Notes: generated by a model from the letters alone, not told the origin. 64,000 nucleotides of DNA from Halomonas ramblicola (GCF_030409215.1 NZ_JAUFPL010000016.1:210140-274139), one strand, 5' to 3'; positions 34,882-44,277 are shown, counted from the first letter of the stretch. A program made the numbers and translations.

Positions 34882-35970
34882 TCAGGGTCGGCAGACGAAG
34901 TAGTCGTTCTGGATATCGTGCTCGAGCTGGTGGACGCGGATGTCGCGGAAGCCGGCCTCCTCCAGGTAGGCCAGGGCGCGCTCGCGGCCCCACATGGTGC
35001 CCAGCCCCTCGCCGCCCTGGGCCAGCGACACCGTCATGCAGTGGCTCAGCGACACGGCGTAGAGCATCGCCCCCAGCGGGTGCTCGCGGTCCTGGTGGTG
35101 GTGGCTCGAGGCATGGATGTCCTGCACCAGGTAGACGCCGTCGGCGGTCAGGGTGCGGTGGATGCCCGCCAGCAGCCGGCGCGGCTGGGCCTGGTCGTGG
35201 ATGCCGTCGAAGGTGGTGACCAGCTCGAAGGCCGCGGGCGTGGCGGTGGCGTCGAAGTCGCTCAGGTCGCGCACCTCGAAGCTGAGGTTGGTGAGCCCGG
35301 CCCGTTCGGCCTGATCGCGGGCCCAGCCGATGGCTTCCGCGGAGAGGTCGTAGCCGACGAAGCGGCTTCTCGGGAAGCGCTCGGCCATGGCCAGCAGGGC
35401 CCGGCCGCGGCCGCAGGCACAGTCCAGCACCCGGATGCCGGCCTCGAGCCGCGCGATCAGCCCCGGGGCCAGCGGCAGGATGGCGTCGAACAGCGCCGGC
35501 AGCACCGTCTGGCCGCTGTCGCTGGCCATCACCTCGTGGAAACGCGGATAGCGGGAGTAGGGCACGCCGCCGCCCTCACGGAAGCAGCGCACCACGTCAT
35601 CCTCCACGCTGCCCAGCAAGGGCATAAACTGGGCATAGACGGCCAGGTTCACTGCGCCTCGGTCGGTGAGCAGCTCGGCGCGCTCGTCCGGCAGCCAGTA
35701 GGTGGCGCTCTCGGGATCGGTCTCGACCACCTCGGCCGCCACCATGCCGCCGAGCCACTCGCGCACGTAGCGCTCCTGCAAACCGCTGCGTTCGGCCAGG
35801 GCGTGGCTGGTGAGCGGCGCTTGGCCGGCCAGGGCGTTCAGCAGCCCGGTACGGTGGCCGAGCGAGGTCAGCAGCAGCAGGCCGCCGTGGTTGAGGGCCT
35901 GTACCATCCGCGACTCGAAGTCGCTGGCCTCGGCCGGTCGGGATGTCGTCGTGACGGCGATATCGCACAT
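34882..35970 (-). CDS. Winged-helix plus SAM-methyltransferase protein
   Basis: A 362-residue protein. The N-terminal half has a winged-helix dimer domain (LTSHALAERSGLQERYVREWLGG), the C-terminal half a SAM fold with LDCACGRGRALLAMAERFP and later LVTTFDGIHD. This is the O-methyltransferase-like class with an extra N-terminal domain. AAGAGGAG seven bases upstream favours the start at 35970 over 35976. It is divergent from the GlxA regulator, which may control it. Confidence 0.78.
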   Translation of the reverse strand: MCDIAVTTTSRPAEASDFESRMVQALNHGGLLLLTSLGHRTGLLNALAGQAPLTSHALAERSGLQERYVREWLGGMVAAEVVETDPESATYWLPDERAELLTDRGAVNLAVYAQFMPLLGSVEDDVVRCFREGGGVPYSRYPRFHEVMASDSGQTVLPALFDAILPLAPGLIARLEAGIRVLDCACGRGRALLAMAERFPRSRFVGYDLSAEAIGWARDQAERAGLTNLSFEVRDLSDFDATATPAAFELVTTFDGIHDQAQPRRLLAGIHRTLTADGVYLVQDIHASSHHHQDREHPLGAMLYAVSLSHCMTVSLAQGGEGLGTMWGRERALAYLEEAGFRDIRVHQLEHDIQNDYFVCRP

Positions 35971-36081
35971 GATCATGCTCCTCTTGTCGTGGTGGGATGG
36001 CGATGGGGCCACGGGAGCACGATACGTCCAGTGCGAGGCCGCCACGCAGGCGTATCGCGACGCAAACGAGGGTTTTCTGCC

Positions 36082-37110
36082 ATGAGTGAGCCCGAGCGCC
36101 GAGGGGTGGCGACCATCGCCCTGCTGGCCGGCCCCGACGCCACTGCCTCCACCCTCTACGGCATGTACGACATCCTCGGCTCGGCGGGGCGCGACTGGTC
36201 GCTGCTGATGCACGGCCGGGCGGGGCAGCCGCTGCTCGCGCCGCGCATCGTCTCCCGCGACGGGCGCGGCTTCCGCACCGGCAACGGCGCCTGGATCGAG
36301 CCCCACGCCGCCCTGGAGGCGCTGCCCGCGCCGCAGGCGGTGTGCGTGCCCGAGCTCTTCGTCGCTCCCGAGGCCAGCCTGGCCGGCTACGGCCCGGAGA
36401 TCGCCTGGCTCAGGAACTGCCACCAGGGCGGTGCCTTGCTCGCCGCGGCCTGCACCGGCGCCCTGCTGTTCGCCGAGGCGGGGCTGCTCGACGACCAGGA
36501 CGCCACCACCCACTGGGCCTACTGCGACGCCCTGGCGCGGCGCTTCCCGCGGGTGCGGGTGCACGCCCACCGCAGCCTGGTGGTGAGCGGCGAGGGGCAG
36601 CGGCTGATCATGGCCGGCGGCGGCACCACCTGGCTGGACCTGGCGCTGTTCCTGGTGGCGCGGCTGGTGGGCGTCGACGAGGCCATGCGCCTGGCACGCA
36701 TCAACCTGATCGACTGGCACCAGGACGGCCAGCAGCCCTACGCCGCCCTGACCAGCTCGCGCCAGGTGGCGGACGCCTGCATCAGTCGCTGCCAGGTGTG
36801 GGTCGCCCGGCACTACGACACCCCCTCGCCGGTGGCCGGCATGGTGCGCGAGAGCGGCCTCACCGAGCGCTCCTTCAAGCGCCGCTTCAAGGCCGCCACC
36901 GGCATGACGCCCATGGAGTACGTGCACACCCTGCGCCTGGAGGAGGCCAAGCAGTATCTGGAGAGCGGCGACGACCCCATCGACGCGGTGGCCGAGCAGG
37001 TGGGCTACGCCGACCCCAGCTTCTTCCGCCGCCTGTTCGGCCGCCGGGTGGGCCTGACGCCGAGCCAGTACCGGCGGCGCTTCCGCGCCATGCGGCTGCG
37101 CCTGCAGTGA
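36082..37110 (+). CDS. GlxA-type AraC-family regulator
   Basis: A 342-residue protein with an N-terminal DJ-1/PfpI-like ligand domain (about 10-200, with AACTGALLFAEAGLL) and a C-terminal double HTH AraC domain (about 235-340, VRESGLTERSFKRRFKAATG and AEQVGYADPSFFRRLFGRRVG). Such proteins often control amine, choline or carnitine catabolism. It is divergent from the methyltransferase gene with about 110 bp between. Confidence 0.9.
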   Translation: MSEPERRGVATIALLAGPDATASTLYGMYDILGSAGRDWSLLMHGRAGQPLLAPRIVSRDGRGFRTGNGAWIEPHAALEALPAPQAVCVPELFVAPEASLAGYGPEIAWLRNCHQGGALLAAACTGALLFAEAGLLDDQDATTHWAYCDALARRFPRVRVHAHRSLVVSGEGQRLIMAGGGTTWLDLALFLVARLVGVDEAMRLARINLIDWHQDGQQPYAALTSSRQVADACISRCQVWVARHYDTPSPVAGMVRESGLTERSFKRRFKAATGMTPMEYVHTLRLEEAKQYLESGDDPIDAVAEQVGYADPSFFRRLFGRRVGLTPSQYRRRFRAMRLRLQ

Positions 37111-37190
37111 GGAAGGGCAAATGCCGGGGTGGGGGCGCCCGAGGGTGTCGATGAGCTGGAGGTACTTGTGGGGGATGGGACGCAATGGCG

Positions 37191-38453
37191 TCATGCCGTG
37201 TCGTGGCGCCGGGCCAGACGGTGGCAGACATGGGTCAGGACCTCGACGGCGGCCGTCAGGTCCTGGGGCTTGATCGCCTCGCCGGGATGGTGGCTGACGC
37301 CCCCCTCGCAGCGCAGGAAGAGCATGCCGATATCGCACAGCGAGTGCATGGCCAGACCATCGTGGCCGGCGCCACTGAACAGCACCCGTGGGGAGATGCC
37401 GCTGTCCCGCACGGCCCCTTGCAGCTCGCCGCAGAGCCACTCGGAACACCGCACGGCCGACTGTTCGTAGGTCAGCGTCTGGTCGAAGGTCAGCCGCCTG
37501 GCGGCCAGCGACGCCTCGATCCGCTCGCGCAGCGTCTCCCGGGCCCGGCGCCGGATCTCGTCGCGGGGCGAGCGCAGCTCGATGGAGAGGGTGGTGGTCT
37601 GGGGGATGACGTTGACCCCATTGGGGGCGTTGTCGATCTTGCCCACCACCCCGACCAGCTCCTCGGTCTCCCGGCAGAGGGCATCCACCAACTGGATCAC
37701 CCCGGCGGCGCCGACCAGGGCGTCCTGGCGCACCTGCATGGGCACCGTGCCGGCATGCCCGGCCAGGCCGTGAACGGTCAACTGGTGGCGCTCGATGCCG
37801 GTAATGGCGCTCACCACGCCGACCGGCAGGTCGGCGAGCTCGAGCTGGGGGCCCTGCTCGATATGGATCTCGAGGAAGGCGATGACCTCCTCGGCGGCAT
37901 AGCGATCCTCGGCGATGCGCTCCGGCCGACAGCCGAATGCCTCGAGGGCCTGTTTCAGCGTCACCCCGGCGTCATCGGTGGCGTCCAGCATGGCGCTGTC
38001 GAAGGTGCCGGCGAGCACCTTGGAGCCCAGCAGGGTCGAGCTGAAGCGCGAGCCCTCCTCGTCGCTGAACGCCACGACATCGAGGTGGAAGGGCAGCTCG
38101 ATGCCGTTGTCCCTGAGGTACTTGACCAGCGCCAGGGGCAGGATCACGCCCATGATGCCGTCATACTTGCCACCGTTGGGCACGGTGTCCTGGTGGGAGC
38201 CGAGCAGCAGGGTACGGGCATCCGGATTCGCGCTGGCATGGCGACCGATCAGGTTGGCCCCGTTGTCCTCGCGTACCGACATGCCCAGCTCCCGCATCCA
38301 GGCGGTCAGGGCGTCCAGCGTGGCGCGGTGCTCGGGGGTGGCGCACTGCCGGGTGACGCCGTCGTGCTGGGGGTCCTGGGTTTCACTGAAGCGGGCCACC
38401 GTCTCCAGCCATTGCCACGCCTGCTCGGCGGCCTGCTCGAAGGAACCGTTCAT
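37191..38453 (-). CDS. Zn-dependent amidohydrolase (hydantoinase/carbamoylase, AllC-like)
   Basis: A 420-residue M20-family amidase. Metal ligands are visible: LLGSHQDTVPNGGKYDG, FSDEEGSRF (acid/base and metal Glu), and LEIHIEQGPQLE. GHAGTVPM and FSGAGHDGLAMH complete the active site. It likely cleaves allantoate, ureidoglycolate or N-carbamoyl amino acids. The ATG at 38453 follows AGGGGG. Two GntR-type operator copies (38474, 38588) lie upstream. Confidence 0.88.
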   Translation of the reverse strand: MNGSFEQAAEQAWQWLETVARFSETQDPQHDGVTRQCATPEHRATLDALTAWMRELGMSVREDNGANLIGRHASANPDARTLLLGSHQDTVPNGGKYDGIMGVILPLALVKYLRDNGIELPFHLDVVAFSDEEGSRFSSTLLGSKVLAGTFDSAMLDATDDAGVTLKQALEAFGCRPERIAEDRYAAEEVIAFLEIHIEQGPQLELADLPVGVVSAITGIERHQLTVHGLAGHAGTVPMQVRQDALVGAAGVIQLVDALCRETEELVGVVGKIDNAPNGVNVIPQTTTLSIELRSPRDEIRRRARETLRERIEASLAARRLTFDQTLTYEQSAVRCSEWLCGELQGAVRDSGISPRVLFSGAGHDGLAMHSLCDIGMLFLRCEGGVSHHPGEAIKPQDLTAAVEVLTHVCHRLARRHDTA

Positions 38454-38473
38454 TAGACCCCCTGACACTGGAA

Positions 38474-38487
38474 TTTATCATGATAAA
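38474..38487. promoter_or_regulatory. GntR operator, copy 1
   Basis: TTTATCATGATAAA, a perfect palindrome 20 bp before the amidohydrolase start. The same sequence recurs at 39507. Confidence 0.8.
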
Positions 38488-38587
38488 TAGAGACTAGCGG
38501 GGGCCTTCCTGGCCTGTCAATCGCTCGGCCATGCCATCAGGTATTCGGAAGTAGCTGATATAGCAACAAAAATCGGGCGAAAAACAA

Positions 38588-38601
38588 TTTGTTATGATAA
38601 A
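38588..38601. promoter_or_regulatory. GntR operator, degenerate copy 2
   Basis: TTTGTTATGATAAA differs from the palindrome at two positions. It sits about 135 bp before the amidohydrolase start and could allow looping with copy 1. Confidence 0.6.
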
Positions 38602-38640
38602 TAGGGCCGGTGCCGGCAGGGTCGACCCTGTGACTATTGT

Positions 38641-39471
38641 CTAAGTGTTGGATGCGTCGGCGGAGAGGTCGCGCAGCGCCAGGTATTCGCGACTCGGCGC
38701 CCCGTCATCGGTGCCGTCGGCCCGGAAGAAGGCCTTGTCGAGCGTGGCCTCCCGCGCCTCCATCAGCGCCTGGGCGGCCTGCATGTGCTCGGTCATGATC
38801 CGTTGCGCCTCGTCCATGGCCTCGTCGCGCAGTGCCTCGACCAGCCGGCGCTGGAAGTGGTAGCCGCGCTGGCGCAGCTCCGGATAGGGCTGCTCGTAGA
38901 TCCGCTGGCAGGTGGTCAGGCTCATCAGCAGCCGGATCATGAAACGGCACATCAGCGCCAGCAGGGGGTTGGGGCAGTAATCCACGAGTACCAGGTGGAA
39001 CTCCAGCTCCTTGATGCGCTGGGTGCGCTCCTCCTCGAGGGAGGCGGGAGGATGCGTGTAGTAGGCCATGACCGCCTCCAGGCGCCGAAAGGCGGCCTCG
39101 TCCAGCTTGCCCTCGAGACTCGCCACCATGGCCGGCTGGAGCTGCTTGCGCACCTCGTAGATGTCGTGGATGGTCGGGGGACGGAAGAAGAAGTAGTTGC
39201 CCAGCAGCTCCATGGCACGGTCGTCGCTCACCTCGCAGATGAAGGCGCCGCCGCCGGGGCCGGTGCGGGTCTGGATCAGTCCCTGGGCCATCAGGCCACG
39301 CAGTGCCTCGCGGATGGTGCCCTTCGAGGCATCCAGGGCCTCGACCAGGTGGGATTCCTGGGGCAGGCGATCGCCCGGGCCGAGTCCATGACGCGCGATG
39401 TACTCCTTGATGGCTTCGCCGATCACCTCGGGGCGCGTGCGGCGAGCGGTGTGGCGTGGTGACTGGCTCAT
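38641..39471 (-). CDS. GntR/FCD-family transcription regulator
   Basis: A 276-residue FadR-type regulator. The N-terminal winged helix (about 12-80) has LVEALDASKGTIREALRGLMAQGLIQ. The C-terminal FCD helical domain (about 95-250) has likely metal/ligand positions in ELEFHLVLVDY and RGYHFQRRLVEAL. GTG at 39474 or ATG at 39471 can start; AAGGAGAG precedes them. It likely binds the TTTATCATGATAAA sites and controls the flanking amidohydrolase and DUF1028 genes. Confidence 0.88.
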   Translation of the reverse strand: MSQSPRHTARRTRPEVIGEAIKEYIARHGLGPGDRLPQESHLVEALDASKGTIREALRGLMAQGLIQTRTGPGGGAFICEVSDDRAMELLGNYFFFRPPTIHDIYEVRKQLQPAMVASLEGKLDEAAFRRLEAVMAYYTHPPASLEEERTQRIKELEFHLVLVDYCPNPLLALMCRFMIRLLMSLTTCQRIYEQPYPELRQRGYHFQRRLVEALRDEAMDEAQRIMTEHMQAAQALMEAREATLDKAFFRADGTDDGAPSREYLALRDLSADASNT

Positions 39472-39506
39472 CACTCTCCTTACTGCGGGGGCTGATGGGG
39501 ATTTTA

Positions 39507-39520
39507 TTTATCATGATAAA
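39507..39520. promoter_or_regulatory. GntR operator, copy 3
   Basis: TTTATCATGATAAA, identical to copy 1, lies between the divergent regulator and DUF1028 genes. Confidence 0.8.
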
Positions 39521-39583
39521 ATGGCGTGCCGCGCAACGCCAATGTCGTGCCACCCTCGTCGCCTCTTGCCTACGGAGTGCCCC

Positions 39584-40252
39584 ATGACCTTCAGCCTCAT
39601 CGCCCTGGATGCCGACCGCCGAACCCTCGGGATTGCCTGTGCGACGGGAGGGCCCGCGCTGGGCGGCTTCGTACCGCACCTGCAGCCCGGTGTCGGCGCC
39701 GCGATCACCCAAGGGTACAGCACCAATGTGATGGCCGCCGAGCGTGGCCTGGCGCGACTGGCCGCCGGTGAGGCGGTGAGCTCGGTGGTGGACGAGCTGC
39801 GCCACGCCGATCGGGGCGAGGCCTGGCGGCAGCTGGCCCTGATGGATCGCCACGGGCAGGTGGCGGGCTGGACCGGGGCGAGCAACGTGCCGGTCTGCGA
39901 CATGCACCTGGTGCCCGGCCTGGCGGTCGCGGGCAACATGCTGGGGAGTCGTGAGGTGGTGCCCGCCATGGTGGCGGCCTACCAGCAGGGGCGAGCGGCG
40001 GGCCGGACGCTGGCCGAGGCGCTGCTGGAGGCCCTGGTGGCGGGGCAGCGCGCGGGGGGCGACCACCGCGGGGTCTACTCGGCGGCGCTCAAGGTGCGTG
40101 CCCCCGGCGGCCTGCCGCTCGACCTGCGCATCGACCATGCCGCCGATGCCGTGGCGGCGCTGGGCGGGCTGTACCGGCGCATCCGGGACGACAAGGACTT
40201 CCAGGCCTTCCTGGCACGCCTGCCCACCGGCGAGGCACCGCATCGCCATTGA
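39584..40252 (+). CDS. DUF1028 family protein
   Basis: A 222-residue protein starting TFSLIALDADRRTLGIACATG, typical for DUF1028, whose members have an Ntn-hydrolase-like fold and often neighbour amidohydrolases. Conserved GGVGAAITQGYSTN-like (GVGAAITQGYSTN) and ASNVPVCDMHLVPGLAVAGNML follow. With the GntR site upstream it is likely part of the same catabolic regulon. Substrate unknown. Confidence 0.85.
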   Translation: MTFSLIALDADRRTLGIACATGGPALGGFVPHLQPGVGAAITQGYSTNVMAAERGLARLAAGEAVSSVVDELRHADRGEAWRQLALMDRHGQVAGWTGASNVPVCDMHLVPGLAVAGNMLGSREVVPAMVAAYQQGRAAGRTLAEALLEALVAGQRAGGDHRGVYSAALKVRAPGGLPLDLRIDHAADAVAALGGLYRRIRDDKDFQAFLARLPTGEAPHRH

Positions 40253-40366
40253 GCTTCCTCCGGAATCCCGGGCGGCGAGTCGTCGGTACCGTGCCGGCGT
40301 GTCGATTCCTCCGGTCGTCGTTCGACCCAGGAGGGTGAGGACGATCCACCTGGAGGAGAGAACCGC

Positions 40367-40735
40367 ATGAAGTACGCCGCACTGGTCTATTACCAGGAGA
40401 GCATCACCGACGCCATGACCGAGCGGGAGTGGCATGACCTCAACCAGCAGTGCCTGGCCGGCGTGAAACGCCTGACCGACCAGGGCCAGTTCCTGGGCGG
40501 CCAGGCCCTGCAATCGGTGGGCAGCGCCACCAGCGTGCGGGTGCGCGACGGCGAGGTGCTGGTCTCCGACGGGCCCTTCGCCGAGACCAAGGAGCAACTG
40601 GCCGGCTTCTACCTGCTCGACGCCCGGGACCTGGACGAGGCCCTGCAGCTGGCCAGCCGGATTCCGCCCGCCCGCTTCGGCACCATCGAGGTGCGCCCGG
40701 TGCGGGAACTGCCGCCCAGAGACGAAGGAGCCTGA
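40367..40735 (+). CDS. YCII-related domain protein
   Basis: A 122-residue YCII/DGPF-domain protein. DGPFAETKEQLAGFYLLDARDLDEAL is split here as DGPFAETKEQ and AGFYLLDARD; both are hallmarks. These small ferredoxin-fold proteins often pair with ECF sigma factors; none is adjacent. GGAGGAG precedes the start. The next gene follows after 2 bp. Confidence 0.85.
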   Translation: MKYAALVYYQESITDAMTEREWHDLNQQCLAGVKRLTDQGQFLGGQALQSVGSATSVRVRDGEVLVSDGPFAETKEQLAGFYLLDARDLDEALQLASRIPPARFGTIEVRPVRELPPRDEGA

Positions 40736-40737
40736 TC

Positions 40738-41091
40738 ATGAGCTATGTAGATGGATTCGTTGCCGCGGTTCCCACGGCCAACCGCGAGCAATATATCCAG
40801 CACGCCCGCGTTGCCGCGGTGGTGTTCAAGGAGCTCGGCGCCCTGAAGGTGGTGGATGGCTGGGGGGACGATGTACCGGAGGGCAAGGTCACCTCCTTCC
40901 CCATGGCGGTGAAGTGCCAGCCGGAGGAGACCGTGGTCTTCGGCTGGATCACCTGGCCTTCCCGCGAGGTGCGCGACCAGGCCATGGCCAAGGCCATGGA
41001 GGACCCGCGTATGCAGCCCGACGTGAACCCCATGCCCTTCGACGGCAAGCGGCTGATCTACGGCGGCTTCGAAGTCATTATCGACGAGTAG
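40738..41091 (+). CDS. DUF1428 family protein
   Basis: A 117-residue DUF1428 protein: MSYVDGFVAAVPTANREQY at the start and FDGKRLIYGGFEVIID at the end are typical. It is a dimeric alpha-beta barrel of unknown function, probably co-transcribed with the YCII gene 2 bp upstream. Confidence 0.88.
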   Translation: MSYVDGFVAAVPTANREQYIQHARVAAVVFKELGALKVVDGWGDDVPEGKVTSFPMAVKCQPEETVVFGWITWPSREVRDQAMAKAMEDPRMQPDVNPMPFDGKRLIYGGFEVIIDE

Positions 41092-41092
41092 C

Positions 41093-41998
41093 CTAGGCCC
41101 AGCGCCGGTCGGCAGTGAAGGCCACCGTGAACCAGCGTCGCTCCGGCGGGATGGAGAGCCCGGCGCCGATCTGCTCGCGGATCTCGTCCATCAGGGCAAC
41201 GCCCTGGCCCGCGGCGAACTCGGGCGCGGTGACGATGTGGATCTCGATGAAGTGGCCGCGCCCGCTCTTGGCCACGTGGCTGTAGTACTCGAGCAGCCCC
41301 TCGCGCGCCATCACCGGCGCCATGGCATCGTGCACCTGGCGATCCAGGGCGCTGGGGGCGATCAGGAAGATCTCCTTCAGCGCGCGACGCACGATGCCGA
41401 TGGGCACCGGCATGAAGCAGGCCGTCAGCACCATCAGCAGCAGCGAATCGATGTAGGGCGTGAGGTGGGCATAGGCGCTGCCCTCCAGCCCCAGGGCGAC
41501 GGCGAAGGCCGCGAGCAGCGCCAGCGTGATCAGGCCGGCCATCAGCCAGCTCTGGGTGTCGATGCGCAGGAACTCCGAATCCACCCGGCGGTTGATGCGC
41601 CGCTCGTAGCCGTACATGGCGAAGCAGACGCCGGCCACCACCGCGGCATAGACGATGGCGTAGTCGAAGGCCAGCTCGCGGCCACCCTCCATCAGCCCCT
41701 GCACGGCGTTGAGGAAGGCGTAGAAGCACAGCAGCATCAGGATGCTGCCGTTGAGGGCCGCCACCATGGGTTCCAGGTGCCAGTAGCCGTGCTGGAAGTG
41801 CTGGCTGGCCTCGCGCACCGCCAGGCGCGCCACCAGCAGCGCCAGGCCCGACATGGCGGCATCGATGGTGGAGAAGACCCCGTCGAAGAGGATCGACTGC
41901 GAGCCGGCCAGCAGGCCGAAGGCCACGCCGAGGGCCGACACTGCCAGGGTGGTGACGATGGAGAGCTTGAGGGTGCGCTGTTCGAGGGCGGCGGACAT
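41093..41998 (-). CDS. Cation diffusion facilitator (CDF) family transporter
   Basis: A 301-residue protein with about six membrane segments and a C-terminal cytosolic domain. The metal-site signature region is SILFDGVFSTIDAAMSGLALL (family: small plus Asp on TM2), with HGYWHLEPMVAALNG following. AGGGAAG eight bases before ATG 41998 supports this start. It exports divalent metals such as Zn, Mn or Fe by proton antiport. The ending ERRWFTVAFTADRRWA is polar. Confidence 0.85.
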   Translation of the reverse strand: MSAALEQRTLKLSIVTTLAVSALGVAFGLLAGSQSILFDGVFSTIDAAMSGLALLVARLAVREASQHFQHGYWHLEPMVAALNGSILMLLCFYAFLNAVQGLMEGGRELAFDYAIVYAAVVAGVCFAMYGYERRINRRVDSEFLRIDTQSWLMAGLITLALLAAFAVALGLEGSAYAHLTPYIDSLLLMVLTACFMPVPIGIVRRALKEIFLIAPSALDRQVHDAMAPVMAREGLLEYYSHVAKSGRGHFIEIHIVTAPEFAAGQGVALMDEIREQIGAGLSIPPERRWFTVAFTADRRWA

Positions 41999-42189
41999 GG
42001 ACATCTTCCCTGTTGACCAAGCCTTCCAGTCTAGCCGAGCCGCGCACGGCAGGGGAGGCCCCAGTCGGCGGGTGGCGGCCGGCCAGCGTTGAACCACGGC
42101 CGCCTGGCGCCGCGCCGCGACTGGCGAGGCCGCGGGCCCTCTTCCAGACTGACGAGGATGACGACACTCCCCGAACTCAGGAGCCTGCC

Positions 42190-43779
42190 ATGAGCCAGCC
42201 GGTCATTGCCGATAACAAGCCCAGGAAGGTGGAACTGAAGAAGGGCGAGGAGTACTTCTGGTGTGTCTGTGGCCGCTCGCAGAATCAACCCTTCTGCGAC
42301 GGCTCCCACAAGGGCACCGGCTTCGCGCCCAAGCGCTTCGTGGCCGAGGAGGATCGCGATGCCGTGCTGTGCCAGTGCAAGCAGACCGGCGATGCCCCCT
42401 TCTGCGACGGGACCCACAAGCAGTTCGGCAAGGAGCTGGTGGGCAAGGAAGCGCCGGAGCCCGAGGATGCCCAGGCCAAGGATCAGGCTCCCAAGGCCGA
42501 AGATGCCCAGGCCAAGAATCAGCCACCCAAGGCCAAGAACACCGAGGAGGAGCCCACGGTGGAGTTCATCCACCAGTTGGCCCGGGAAGGCCTGGAGGGT
42601 GTGGGGCCCCATGGCCCCATTACTGCCATGGGCGTGCCGCGCCACACCCTGCCGCACTGGGACGACCTGCAGCTGATGGTGGCACAGCTCGCCACCCAGC
42701 CGCTGCGCGACGACGCCGAGGTGGCCTCTCGCCTGGTGGTCGGCCCCGAGGCGAAGAAGCCGCTGACACTCGAGATGCCGCTGCTGGTCTCCGACATGAG
42801 CTTCGGCGCCCTCTCCGAGGAGGCCAAGATCGCCCTGGCCCGCGGCGCCGAGATGGCCGGCACCGGCATCTGCTCTGGCGAGGGCGGCATGCTGCCGGAG
42901 GAGCAAGAGGCGAACTCCCGCTACTTCTTCGAACTGGGCAGCGCCAAGTACGGCTACGACGAGGCGCTGCTCGAGAGGGTGCAGGCCTTCCACTTCAAGG
43001 GCGGGCAGGGCGCCAAGACCGGCACCGGCGGCTTCCTGCCGGGCCACAAGAATGTCGGCAAGATCGCCCAGGTGCGCGGCCTGACCGAAGGCGAGCCGGC
43101 CCAGTCCCCGGCCACCTTCGAAGACATGCACAGCGTGGCGGACTTCCGGCGCTTCGCCGACCGCGTTCGCGAGGTCACCGGCGGCATTCCGGTCGGCTTC
43201 AAGCTCAGCGCCAACCATATCGAGCGCGACATCCAGTTCGCCCTGGACGCCGGCGCCGACTACCTGATCCTCGACGGCCGCGGCGGCGCCACCGGGGCGG
43301 CACCCGCCATGTTCCGCGACCACATCAGCGTGCCGACCATCCCGGCGCTGGCCCGCGCCCGGCGCTACCTGGACCAGCAGGGCGCGAGCGGGCGCGTCAC
43401 CCTGATCGTCACCGGCGGCCTGCGCCTGCCCATCGACTTCGTCAAGGCCATGGCACTGGGAGCCGACGGCGTGGCCCTGGCCAACAGTGCCATCCAGTCC
43501 ATTGGCTGTGTCAGCGCGCGCATCTGTCACACCAATAACTGCCCGGCCGGCGTGACGACCCAGCGTGAAGACCTGCGCCGGCGGCTGGATGTCGACAAGT
43601 CGGCCAGGCAGCTCGACACCTTCCTGCGCGCCTCGCTGACGCTGATGCAGATGATGGCGCGGGCCTGTGGCCACGACAGCCTGGCCAAGCTCAATCCCGA
43701 CGACCTGGCCACCTGGAACCGGGACATGGCCCTGCTCAGCGGTGTGCGCTATGCCGGGGTGATGGGACCGGCGCCCTGA
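42190..43779 (+). CDS. CDGSH iron-sulfur - glutamate synthase-like fusion
   Basis: A 529-residue fusion. Two CDGSH motifs bind 2Fe-2S clusters: Cys25/27/36/His40 (CVCGRSQNQPFCDGSH) and Cys61/63/72/His76 (CQCKQTGDAPFCDGTH). A repetitive Lys/Ala/Pro linker (about 85-125) follows. The rest (about 130-520) is the FMN-binding glutamate synthase large-subunit-like domain (KGGQGAKTGTGGFLPG, LILDGRGGATGAAP, NNCPAGV). No glutaminase domain is present, so it is not a normal GltB; it may be an electron-linked oxidoreductase. Confidence 0.88.
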   Translation: MSQPVIADNKPRKVELKKGEEYFWCVCGRSQNQPFCDGSHKGTGFAPKRFVAEEDRDAVLCQCKQTGDAPFCDGTHKQFGKELVGKEAPEPEDAQAKDQAPKAEDAQAKNQPPKAKNTEEEPTVEFIHQLAREGLEGVGPHGPITAMGVPRHTLPHWDDLQLMVAQLATQPLRDDAEVASRLVVGPEAKKPLTLEMPLLVSDMSFGALSEEAKIALARGAEMAGTGICSGEGGMLPEEQEANSRYFFELGSAKYGYDEALLERVQAFHFKGGQGAKTGTGGFLPGHKNVGKIAQVRGLTEGEPAQSPATFEDMHSVADFRRFADRVREVTGGIPVGFKLSANHIERDIQFALDAGADYLILDGRGGATGAAPAMFRDHISVPTIPALARARRYLDQQGASGRVTLIVTGGLRLPIDFVKAMALGADGVALANSAIQSIGCVSARICHTNNCPAGVTTQREDLRRRLDVDKSARQLDTFLRASLTLMQMMARACGHDSLAKLNPDDLATWNRDMALLSGVRYAGVMGPAP

Positions 43780-43791
43780 GCGGAAATCGCC

Positions 43792-44277
43792 ATGGAAAAC
43801 GCGATACGGATCGAACGCATCGGCGACGACTCGCCCCACGTCGCCACCCTGGCCGAATGGACCCACGCCCAATGGGGGCACCTGCACCCCGGCAGGCGCC
43901 TGGACGCCGCCATCGCGGCCTTCCGGGCCGAGTGCGGCACGGGCGGGGTACCCTCGGTGTTCGCCGCCCTGCAGGGCGAGATCCCGGTGGGCACGGCCAG
44001 CCTGGTCGCCGACGATATGAGCGATCGCCGCGAGCTGACGCCCTGGCTGGCCTCGGTCTACGTGCTGCCCGAATGGCGGGGACGGGGCATCGCCTCGCGG
44101 CTGGTGCGGCGCGTGGAGGAAGAGGCCCGGGCGCATGGTCACGGCCACTTCTACCTCTACACGCCGGACCAGCAGGCGCTCTACCGGCGGCTGGGCTGGC
44201 GTGACCTGGAGGAGCGCGAGTACCGCGGCGAGGCGGTGACCATCATGCGCCGCGCCTTCGCCCCGTCCATGGGCTGA
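43792..44277 (+). CDS. GNAT-family N-acetyltransferase
   Basis: A 161-residue GNAT enzyme with an acetyl-CoA binding loop PEWRGRGIASRLVRRVEEEA and the YTPDQQALYRRLGW C-terminal region. The acetyl acceptor is unknown. It starts 12 bp after the CDGSH fusion gene and may be co-transcribed with it. Confidence 0.87.
   Translation: MENAIRIERIGDDSPHVATLAEWTHAQWGHLHPGRRLDAAIAAFRAECGTGGVPSVFAALQGEIPVGTASLVADDMSDRRELTPWLASVYVLPEWRGRGIASRLVRRVEEEARAHGHGHFYLYTPDQQALYRRLGWRDLEEREYRGEAVTIMRRAFAPSMG

Noticed and set aside
36000..37449. Extension of the methyltransferase frame upstream to 37449 (855 codons in total)
   Set aside because: The extension is antisense to the well-supported GlxA regulator gene and shows no domain; the ribosome site puts the start at 35970.
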